Positions 30,450 through 40,210 of a stretch of 64,000 nucleotides of DNA are shown piece by piece. The notes beneath the pieces were generated by a model that was given only the letters and a program-made list of their open reading frames with translations, did not search any database and had not been told where the DNA came from. The position numbers were made by a program, and so were the translations under genes. Source of the DNA: Ceratorhiza oryzae-sativae (Eukaryota; Basidiomycota; Agaricomycetes; Cantharellales; Ceratobasidiaceae). The stretch is from positions 62,001 through 126,000 of the forward strand of contig JARWMV010000035.1 in the NCBI GenBank assembly GCA_030998015.1, given 5' to 3'. Position 1 is the first letter of the stretch. Every line of letters starts with the position of its first letter.

Positions 30450-33400
30450 ATGACGACCATCCAAGACGTGATCTCTCGCCTGCGCCAACCAGTGGCGTCG
30501 CTCGACGAGCTCGACGCGCTGCTCGCCGCCCCCCTCGTGTCCTTGGGCGTTCCTGTACCGCGGTACTCTGGGTCGCTTTCGCTGCCGACGCCGAGCACCC
30601 GCCAGCTGGGGACGTTGCAGTCGACCATCCTCACCCATGTGTACCCAGTGTGGGAAGAGCACACTAGCTTGTGCGATATATTCTTTGTCCCACCCAAGTC
30701 TAGTATCTATCCTGCTTCAAGTGACGGTGCACGAGCTCTGGTACTCAACAGCTTGGCACTTCTCACTACGCCTCCACTTTCTCGATTTTCCATCCGACTC
30801 CTTGAAAAGCTCATACTAAATTATCAACTAGACGACATCTGGGAAATTTGTGCTCACGAAGAAAATGAGTCGATAATCTGGGACAGGGCGTTGAGCTCAT
30901 GGATGAGCGTTCCAGGCAAGGTCGCAAACGCCTTGCTTGGGTCCGGGACAAATTCAAGTCAAGAGGTCCCAGATGTTCTCTCGTTCGAGTGAGATTTATA
31001 CAGTTCCCATCTATGCTGTGGAAGGTGGTCTTATTGACAAAAAGCGAACACGCCGTCCAGACTTGCCTTGCCACAGAACGAGTCGTGTGGGGTGTAGCAA
31101 TTCAACCGAAACAGGAAATGTGTGAGCCATGCTATACGATGACCATTTGTGACTGAACTAATTAGAACATCTTGTGTCCTGGCGATACGAATTCTCTTCC
31201 CACCTCCTCATCAAAACTATTGCTGAACCCCAATTTGAGTATCTCAGCGGAAGAGGAGGTCGAGAAATTGACCCATCTTATTTCTAAATTGATTTCCACC
31301 GGTCACTTTTCCGAATCTACTTCCTCGTTTATTCCACTGTCACTACCGCATATCCGCACTCGCATCGTGTCGAGCCATGCTGAAGGTTACTCCGACTTGT
31401 GGTCACGCATAATCAAAAACTTGCCTGGGCCTCAGCTCCAAAAATTTGCGACATCTCTCCTCAATCATCTGGATAACGGTCAAACACGATCGTCCGATAT
31501 TACTCCCTTTCGCTTGCATCCCTCCAAGGCCCTTGGTGTTTTCTTTGGCCCCGCCTCTCGAGCTGCGACTGAAGTGTGGCAAACTATCATCGGCAGCGGA
31601 AGAACATGGGGCCGGGGCCTAGTTCGAGGTATAGTTGGCTGGGCTGCAGGTTTAGGAGCGAAACGAGAGCCGTTGGACGAACAAGGGCTCGCCTTATTGC
31701 TAGAGCATATTCTCGCTGTATGGTCCGACCCACAGCATGTGGCGCGTGCGCTGTTGAACGAACACCGGTGTACGTTTGTCTCAACTTCTAGGGATTTGTT
31801 TTGCGTTAACTCACGCCATTTCGTTTTCCAGACCTGACGAGTTTGCTAGTCCTCGTGCTCGGCGCTCTGTCCAATCCCGCATCCACTCCTTGGTCCACTG
31901 CACCTCAATCATCTCTAGACTTGTTTGAAGAGTCAGTAGCCGATCTCAACGATTTGGATCCTTTAGAGCCCTCCAAGTCGACTGCGCCTTCCGTACCACA
32001 AGTTCACCCACTCGTGACATCAACCTCGACGTCTCCAGCGTTCATCCGTGCTGTGGGTGCCTATCTCTCACAACGCGACGAAGCCGTACGTCGATGTGGA
32101 ATGCTTGTCGCCGAGATAGTGGCTGGTGGAAGGCTTAATTTTGAAGATTGGGAGGGGGAGAAGGAGTGGCAAAAGTGGGCTGCCGAGTTAAGGACCGAGT
32201 CAAAGGATGTGCTCGAGACTATCCAGAAGGAGATTGAGAATATGGATACGAGCCAAGAGCTCAACGAACCAAATGCCGTCGAATCCGATCAAACCGCGCC
32301 ACCAAAAGAGCCACCTGTGACTCATACCATGGATACGCTCATGGGTGATCACCGTACCCCGCCCGAACCCGACTCGGATGACGATTCTCTCGTCGGATAC
32401 GATTCACCTTCTCCCACTTCCACTCGTTCACCATCGCCTACACCATCGGAACTCGCAGATCCCACGCTTCGGAGAAAACCGATCCCGAGGCCGGTCTATC
32501 TTGCGGAACTGGGTGCGCTGCTCGTCGAGGCGCCAAAGAATGCGGTCGAGGTGCAACCGAGCGAGCATTTTGGTGGTGGCAAAAAGGTGAGGCGCGGCAT
32601 GGGAATCACGGGTGGGCGAGGTGGCGGTGACGCGGAGGATGAAAGGGGGAGGGTGGAGATGGCGTTGGGTATCGGTGCTGAGTTGGTCAGGAGAAAGCGA
32701 GGGTATGGGACAGAGCTTGGTGTGTCTTGGTTTCTATTTGGACTGGACAAGGTCTGACAAGAGGTAGACGAGAATGCGATCAATCTGGTCCATTTGTTCA
32801 TCTCGCTCCAGGACAACTTTGATTTGGACGAATTTGAGGAAAAGCGGCAAGATGTATTGGTGGCGTTGGTTGTATGCTGTCCTACCAAAGCGGCGCCGTA
32901 AGTGACCATGGTCAAATATATTTTCCATGTCTACTCCATTGCTGATTCGAATATTCGTCCAGAACGATCATAGAGCAGTTTTTCCACCACCAATACTCCA
33001 CGGCTCAACGGTTCACCATGTTGAACGCACTCGCACTTGGCGCACGAGAACTAGCTGGGCTTCCTGTTCCTCCATCACGCATCGCCCCCAGCGAGAAACG
33101 ACTGCGAATCGACTTTCCTAGTAAAGTGCTGCCCGGCCCGGCGCACCTGCAATATCTGACAGACGGCGACCTCCCACCTGTTTCGACGAACCAGTTGACC
33201 TCGAATCAACGTCGAATCGAGGGCATGCGTAGCCAGGTGTCTGCACTGGTCGAAGACCTTAGTGGACAGGCTATCACCCGAAGTAAACAGGACACCGAAG
33301 CTCGGGTGCCCCAAGCTGTGCGAGAGCGCGCACTCAAACTTGGTCCTCGACCTGGTCGGAGCATTGTCCCTCTTGACTCTTCGTCATCTGCGCCATCCGC

Positions 33401-34058
33401 CCCGGCAGCGCTTGGTTATCTGCCATCCCAAACGCCAGTCATTCCCTTTTCTCAGGTTGCGGCAGAGTCATTTGTTGCCCCTTTGATCAATCGGTTCTGG
33501 GCCCATCTTCGCGGTTCACTGGAACGAGAAGCATACGTAAACGCAGCTCGGACGGCGAGTGGTGTCAGAACTGGGACAGGGACTGGCTTGATTCTCAGCC
33601 CGCTCGTGCTTGCGCATTTACTCGGTACGATGTCGGTGCTTTTACACGCATCCAGGCATTCTCCTGCATTTCTTCATATCCTCGGCCCTGACGCCGCTGA
33701 ACTGGCCTTGACTGTCGGGAGTCGGCCCCTGTCCCACGTTAAGCAAGTTAGCCCTGAAGTACCAGATGGTGAAGGTACGGAAGCTGGAGTCCTCGCGGGG
33801 GCACTGGAGCTTGCGTTGACTGTGCTCGACGCGGCGATTGAACTCGACGGAGGACGTGTGTTTGCGACAGAACGGGCTGAGCTGCTCATCGGAGTAGGTG
33901 AATGGGCGTCCGCCATATTCGAGGCTCTGGATAAGGGTGAACGGGTGCCTGGACGGGGTGGTACCGAGGAAGAAAAGGCCGTGAGGATCGCTGCGGGGGT
34001 CGTCTTGACCGCAGAGAGAATTATCGGGCGGTGGAGGCGGTCCATGGTCATGATGTAG
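30450..34058 (+). CDS. TEL2: Telomere length regulation protein TEL2 (TTT complex)
   Basis: TEL2 with TTI1 and TTI2 acts as an HSP90 co-chaperone that stabilises PIKK kinases (ATM/Tel1, ATR/Mec1, TOR). The N-terminal part is helical repeat (SVPGKVANALLGSG, SHAEGYSDLWSRI). The conserved C-terminal region has PRPVYLAELGALL, SLQDNFDLDEFEEKRQDVLV, IEQFF and NALALGARELAGLP, which I recognise as TEL2. Introns fitted: up to 31165, 31770-31831, 32720-32761 and 32898-32962; the last exon runs to the stop at 34056-34058. Between about 30985 and 31165 no single frame with normal introns links the first exon to the next, so one small indel or an unusual exon is likely there. ATG 30450 was chosen because the conserved helical frame starts at once. 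Confidence 0.85.
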
Positions 34059-34190
34059 TTTGATATATGCGTTTGCAGGTGATGACCTGCTTCCTCTGCT
34101 GAATTAATGACAATTAGAAACTTTACGGCCTGAATCGTGCGATTACAAGTTGACCAAAGCTCATTCTAGTCTTCACGTTTCCCAGATCAG

Positions 34191-35370
34191 ATGGACGTAC
34201 TCGACAAGTGGCTCGAAGCACGCTCGAGAATAACGCAAGCTGCGTCGGACCTTCAAGGGCATTCGACCGAGCTATATAACCTAGGGCATTCAATCGCAGC
34301 CGAACTCACACTCTTTACCAACATTATTCCCGGTTTACGGTCTAGTGCCACTCATTGGGGGCAGCCAATGATGCGAGCGAAAAACCTTTAACCTTCATTA
34401 GACGTCTCAACAGCGTTACCCCTCGTGTTCATATTAGCAGGTTTCGGCCGAGGTCTTGACACGAATATTCGAATTTGCGATAATGCTGCTCTGCTACTTT
34501 AGTACACCCGATAAACGAGAGCTTCATCGCTACCGTCTTGTATATCTATGTAGAGTCTAGTCTCGCTGGCGTGAAGTTGTGATTCGCGGCAGCTGGTTCT
34601 GGTCGCACATTGACGTGAGATTCATTCGGGAACCAGGTTCCGACCAAATCATTTTCTCAAACGAGCTATATTTGGATCGCGAAGGCGCGACACCTATGCA
34701 TATCCACTATGGCCACACTGGTGGAGCGTTCAATTTGGGCTCTGACGGGCTCAAACCCCTAATCCCTCACACAAAACGAATATCGATTTTTTCGTTTTCG
34801 GAGTGCGGATACGCCACATCGATCGAAAATTACTTCTTTATCCGTGCGAACATGGCGCTCCGGGCTCAAGCAAAGCTTTGACCATCAATGGGATCGCCGT
34901 TCCGACCAACTACGATGCATGTCTTGAAGACCTGCCTCGTTTCTTTAGCAGTCTGGCTTAATTGGATTTGCGGATGACGAATGTGGTAGAGTGGAATGCC
35001 TACGACCTCTGTAGAATGTACGAGAAGATCGAGCCAGTAATCGAGTCAAGCGTATATGCGCAGTATATGCACAGCACCATTCGGTATGACCCGCTCATAA
35101 TCGTAGGGTATCAATAAGGGCTCTGCGAGGCCCTCATCCCCATCGACACACTCAAACATTCACGCTCTTTCGTAAATCTATTCTATACTCTTTGCAATAC
35201 ACATTTGGTTTCAACAATCTCGCGAGCCTCCTGTCCAATAACCCCTCACTGAGTGCCGTTGGTCTTGCCTTGAGCCATATCGAAAGGGGTAGGCGTGATT
35301 ACCCAGATATCAAGCTTCCCTACTCGCGTTATCTTTACATATATGCACTTGGCAGGTGAGAGCTTTGGCT
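34191..35370 (+). pseudogene. F-box-like protein relic
   Basis: The frame 34191-34391 begins MDVLDKWLEARSRITQAA, the usual start of the local F-box family. After a break, the frame at 34579 carries RGSWFWSHIDVRFIREPGS, the region after the F-box. A third frame at about 35210-35370 holds the leucine-rich NNLASLLSNNPSLSAVGLAL and DYPDIKLPYSRYLYIYALG. The F-box core is lost between 34391 and 34570. The relic ends where the large inverted repeat begins, so that repeat may have truncated it. Confidence 0.6.
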
Positions 35371-35383
35371 GATCTTGCGCCTG

Positions 35384-36066
35384 TTATTGAGGTTTTCAAA
35401 AATCGGAGCCGATCAAAAAAATAAATGCCGAGAAGTCGAAAACGGTATTTCGACGAGGGATTGAGAACGAGAGTAGCTGTCGGAAATGTAAATAGATATC
35501 TAGAATCGCCTAATTCGTGCGAACATATGTATACAAGTGTCGCCTCGATACGATGAGATTCAGCTTTAAGCGTGCTCACAGGCGGTGTTTTGTTTTATGC
35601 GCAACAACCAAGACACGTACCAAAGTGTGTGTGAGCAGATATAGGCAGTATAGAATCATAGGTATATGTGTACGAGAGATCTTTTTGATAGCTCCCGTCA
35701 TGAGCAAAAGCGACCCCACACACCGTTCAAACCCGCCCCTGATGGTGCACAATTAGTCCACTGTTCGCTTGTGAGGTAAGCTATCAAAAAGATCTCTCGT
35801 ACGCTTATACCTATGATGCTATACTGCCTATCCGCTCACACGCACTTCGGTACGTGTCTTGGTTGTTGCGCATAAAAGACAACACCGCTTGTGAGCACGC
35901 TTGAAGCTGAATCTCATCGTATCGAAGCGACACTTGTATACAAATGTTCGCACGAATTAGGCGATTCTAGATATCTATTTACATTTCCGACAGTACTCTC
36001 GTTCTCAATCCCTCGTCAAAGTACCGTCTTCGACTTCTCGGCTCCGGCTTTCGAAAACTGCAATAA
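35384..36066. repeat. Large inverted repeat (arms about 300 bp, spacer about 80 bp)
   Basis: The left arm (about 35384-35697) and right arm (about 35776-36066) are inverted copies. Both arms, read from the spacer outward, encode the same phrase (AESHRIEATLVY, CSHELGDSRYLFTFPT). Pairing starts from TTATTG/CAATAA at the outer ends and includes AAAAAGATCTCTCGTAC near the spacer. One arm has an extra block of about 19 bases near 35415. A giant foldback of this sort is typical of a MITE or of inverted duplication after hairpin repair. No coding function is expected from the matching phrase. Confidence 0.85.
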
Positions 36067-36397
36067 TATATTCGCTTTTACTTGTCTTATACACACTGCG
36101 CTACGCGCATTATTGCGTGATCTTTAGCATCGATTTCCACAATATGCATAGATTCCGAGCATGCAACATCCGTGTCAACCACGGTGTGATTCAGGCATGA
36201 GTCAAGCACATTTTGGTACATTATAGTGTAATCACGCCGCTACACTGGACGCCTCATAGTGCTTGCCCAAACACTACGCGCCGCTCCATCACAAACCCCG
36301 GAGCTCACAGCGTACTTCCCCAAGCTCATCCGCACAACCGATTCATCCGCACCATCAATTTCAATTTCATCCGCGCATCCGGCCAATATATCATATA
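36067..36397. other. Flank of the TIR element, no gene seen
   Basis: Short frames only; the last 25 bases are AT-rich and hold the candidate target site of the element that follows. Confidence 0.4.
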
Positions 36398-36447
36398 TGG
36401 GGGTCGGCACCCGAAGGGTGCCGTGCCTGTGGATTACATAAGCCGAT
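36398..36447 (+). repeat. Left terminal inverted repeat with internal hairpin
   Basis: Includes a perfect 8-bp stem with GAA loop (CGGCACCC at 36405-36412, GGGTGCCG at 36416-36423), followed by ATTACATAAGC. Outside it lies ATATA at 36393-36397. Confidence 0.85.
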
Positions 36448-36616
36448 TTCGTCGAAAAAGTGGCACTCAGCGAGACCGCGCGGTTACGACGGTGTTTTGT
36501 ACTGTAGTCTCCTAAATAGTAGCTAATAACATCTATTGGTATCCCAGCAGTCCTTAGAGTTCAATGATTAAGATACTGTAATTACATTTGCTCGTGAACT
36601 AATACATTGATCGCTG

Positions 36617-39475
36617 TCATACAGACTTGCTCGACAAATCTGTTCCAGATCTCGGTAAAGCTTGTGAATACTCAAAAGCAAGCCTCGAAACCAAAGCCTT
36701 CTTCTCCACAGCCTTAAGCTTGCTAGTGGCCGGAAAGCTTTGCCGATTTTTGGCGTGATTTCTATAAGCTTTGAGCTGATCATCAAGCTCCGATACCTTC
36801 AGAGACAAGATTTTATCTTGATTGAGCTCTAATCGAATGGTATCAGCATATTCTTCGCGTTGCCTTCGCTTGTCGGCGCGCTGTGTCAAGAGCTGGTTGT
36901 TTCGCTCAGCGTCCTGCGTCGCTGCAAGGACTAGCTCCGCCTTTCGGTTTCCTTCTATTTTCGATTCGTCCAATCGTCGTGCCTCCGATTTGATCCATAC
37001 ATGCTGCTCGGGGGTGAAGCTCTCCTCCATGTATTGCTCTGTGCCATTTGCTCGATTAATAATCAAGGCATTGAAACGATGTAGAGCTAGGCAGGGGAAT
37101 CGACGTATCCAAGTGCGCCATGTACCAAGCACGCCCTCATTAGCATTGTTGGTTGGAGGCATGAATGCTCTCTCACTCTGCTCTTGAGTTAATGAATCGA
37201 GTGGACCACCAGGTAAGAATTCCTCTGTAAAACGGACCCATGTTTGTAAGGCCCCACGACAAAACGCAACGAACAGATCCGAAAGGTAAGGCAACATAGA
37301 ATCATGCATACGTAGCGCAGCTATGACTTCAGGATCTTCCCATTCGCACCCGTCTAGAGTAGCTGTAGCTGCTAGAGCATTAGGTGCTAGCAGAAGTAGC
37401 GGGTCATTGATCAGAGCTTCAAGGTGGGTTTGTACAAGGGCGTGTAAGGGAGCCAGTTCAGCGATGCCTTTGCCTTGGGCAGTTGCTATGCGAACTAGTC
37501 GCATATAGGGCTTTGAGATGGCCTGCCCATATAGGGCGATAACGATGAGCTCTGCAAGTGTTGCCGGACACTTCAGTGCTTTAAGTATGTTTTGTTCGAG
37601 GTGATTAAGGACTCCCGACCCTTTTTTACAGCGAACGTGCTCCATATAGTCGATATATGCGCCATGGAAAGCGCAGAGCTCAATCGAAGCATCAATAAAT
37701 GAGCTATAACGTACATTACTTGTATCTGGGAAGCGATGTGATCGACCATATTTTGCCTCAAACCAATATGCGTGGCCATCTTGGTGGCCTTTCTTGTTGT
37801 CTTTGTGATTAAATGCTGCACCCGAAAGACTACAAAGCTTGATGGCCCCAGCCTCGGAGACAGAGATAGCGCGCTGCTCAATGAGCGATGTTTCAGATGA
37901 GCAATCTATTAGTTTAATTGCTGCATCGTTATCCTTGTTGTAAAGGATCGCTGGCTGAGGTAGGTCTCTATTCTCCTTCCAGAAGATCGACATAGCCGAA
38001 GCCCCCCCTTTCACAGCATTCATATCCTTGTGCATGCAGCACCTGCCTCGAACCACACAAGTCATATCACATTGAATAATAGGGGAGGAGTGATTAAATG
38101 CTGTCTCCCCAAGCTGGTAGACATATTTGTATTGTTCAGTCAAGCGCAGAACATCTTGAGTAGCAGAGTTCAAGCGATTAAACGGCAAAACACCCCCAAC
38201 TGAATCTTCAGATTTCGATTGTATCAGCTTGTAAGCGGCATCTAGGTTGGTAGTGCTAAGATTTGACCACGCAGTTTCACCTAGTTGCTCTATCCAAGAG
38301 TTAGTCTTCCAGAGCTTTTGTAATCGTGCCACTTTGATCTGATCGCTAGCGTGATCTCCATTAGATCCATAGAGCTTTCGTGCAATATCTTGTGCACCGA
38401 AGGGAAGCGCTGGGCTTAATTCGCTTTTTGGAGCACGCTCGACTGTACTGCATAGACCTTGTAACTGTTTCTGTAAGACCTCGACCTGTGTTTCGCTAGT
38501 ATGGTCAATTGTCGATTCGACTGCGAGGTAAAGCTGTTGATGGGAGCTTGCTGAATTAGCCATTATATGCATACTACTAAAGTTTACACACGCGCGAAGT
38601 TGAATCCATGCTGGTCGTGACTCCTGAGTAGTTTTGTCAGCACATTGAATGATTTATGCCTTTCTAACATACCCTGCGCATTTGCTAATATGTTTCCAGC
38701 TTGAATTCTAGCACTCACACCTCCCTCAAGAATGAATCGGCCAATTGAACGAGGCAAAGGTACTTTGCCAATAGTGACACCAAAAGCCTTAGCACACATT
38801 CTAATCACCTTCGAAACCTGAATAGCAGCAACACCAGACATGACTAGGCGACGTGACAGGCTTCGAATCGAGTTACTATATGCGACGCCTGACATTGATT
38901 TAAAGTTGCGCTGCAAACCGGTCAACCCCCGCCGCTTCGCAAGCATATGCCGACGGGATTCCTCTGCGGCGTAAGCACGCTTCTTCCAGGATGTTTTAGA
39001 CTTGACAATACGATTCAGTGCTTGATTATGATGTGTGTTCTGTGTTTTTGTAGCTATATCGCGCATTTCTAGCTGACTCGAGAGTTTCTTGATATTGAGG
39101 ACCAGTTTCTGTTTCTCTTCAACAAGTTTCCGAGCCGCTACCTTCGCTCGCCGGATGGCTTTGCTAAGATTGTGTTTTCGCGCAAGTTCACGTCGATTAC
39201 AAGCAGCTAGAGAATGGTTCTTCTTCCGAAGCTCCGAGACAAGTTTTGATGGTTTACTTTGTATAATCTCATCTTTCTTTTTGTTCTGTGTATTCATTTG
39301 TAGTAAACAGAGTCCTCATGAGAAGAAATGACTTCAGGTTTAGCTGTAACAGTGTGCATACCTTCAAAATGTTCCTTAGTGCAGCAGTAGTGCTTATTGC
39401 CCCAAAGAAGACACGCTGGTTCGCCGATCGACCCTTTTTACCACGTCTGAGAGCCGTAGGTACTTCCTCGGTCAT
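36617..39475 (-). CDS. Putative transposase of an uncharacterised agaricomycete family
   Basis: Four exons, 39362-39475, 38673-39285, 38588-38623 and 36617-38550, join to 2697 nt (898 aa). Introns of 76, 49 and 37 nt are GT-AG, and the 49-nt one has a CTGAC branch site. Read without splicing they appear as two separate frames. Residues 1-38 are basic; about 40-130 form a Lys/Arg-rich coiled coil. Next come RSIGRFILEGGVSARIQ, TTSMDSTSR, STIDHTSETQ, SNGDHASDQ, IIQCDMTCVVRGRCCMHKD, GAAFNHKDNKKGHQDGHAYW, FPDTSNVRY and ALYGQAISKPYM. From memory these blocks recur in large uncharacterised agaricomycete protein families. The conserved Asp residues (MDST, CDMT) and the TIR setting suggest an RNase-H-like DDE/D transposase, but I cannot name its superfamily or prove the triad. 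The frame is intact. Confidence 0.72.
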
Positions 39476-39909
39476 GTCTCAAATTCTGAAGGAATTCTGC
39501 AACAGCCGATATTATGCTATGTTTCGGTTAGCCACAGGAAGCTGAACAATGGTGGCTCATTGGGCATTGCCAATCCGAGTTGCCAAACAAGCCACAGCAA
39601 GTAAGATCGCAGAGTATATGCCTTAGTGCTTGACCTCCTGTATATAAAGTAGTTAAGATATTTGACCACTGCTCATTCGTGTGGTTCTCAAATAACGCCT
39701 TCGAGCTCGTTTGTTCACTTAAGCTGTGGTGCGGAAGTACTCTATAGAGCCCAAATCGCAGTTTCAGGATCACGCAGAAAATCAGAAAACTGGCTCGAAG
39801 GTCAACCATACAGATGTGACACCAGTCTATTCCGTCTATTCCGGAGGCTTGAATTTAACAGCTCGCAAAGAGCTAAGGGGGTCAAATCTGGTGCCATTTC
39901 ACGCATCAG

Positions 39910-39959
39910 ATCTGCTTATGTAATACACAGGCGCGGCACCCTTCGGGTGCCGACCCCCA
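39910..39959 (-). repeat. Right terminal inverted repeat with internal hairpin
   Basis: The inverted copy of the left repeat with three mismatches. The hairpin stem lies at 39934-39941 and 39945-39952. ATATA follows at 39960-39964. Confidence 0.85.
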
Positions 39960-40210
39960 ATATATCCGGGTACTCTCTGTCTGGGCAGCGTGCGGATCAG
40001 GCTTATCCGTTTCAATCCGAAAGTCATGCCGAGCAAACCACGTGAGCGGCCGCCGTCTAATGGAGTGGCACCGCATGCCCGGGGCAATGCCGAGGATGTG
40101 TTTGGCAGCTTCGGTGTATTTGTTATGGCTCCCCGAGAGCTCGGCTAGACTCGTTGCCCATAGTCGACGGCTATATATCTGCTGAATTCCGAGCGAGCTC
40201 CCAACCAACG

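Larger units (their letters stand above)
36398..39959 (-). mobile_element. TIR-bounded DNA transposon-like element, family not assigned
   Basis: The 3562-bp segment starts TGGGGGTCGG and ends CCGACCCCCA, with 50-bp terminal inverted repeats (36398-36447 and 39910-39959) matching at 47 of 50 positions. ATATA lies directly outside both ends (36393-36397 and 39960-39964), a candidate 5-bp target duplication, though the AT-rich context makes that partly ambiguous. Inside is essentially one gene, on the minus strand, covering about 80% of the element. Gene, TIR and duplication together are the structure of an autonomous cut-and-paste transposon. The intact gene and high TIR identity suggest recent activity. 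Confidence 0.8.

Noticed and set aside
35310..36127. Two proteins with the same sequence AESHRIEATLVY on opposite strands
   Set aside because: They are the two arms of one inverted repeat. No motif, start context or codon pattern supports translation.
36398..39959. Helitron interpretation of the hairpin-bearing ends
   Set aside because: Helitrons lack terminal inverted repeats and target duplications and encode Rep/helicase, none of which fits here.
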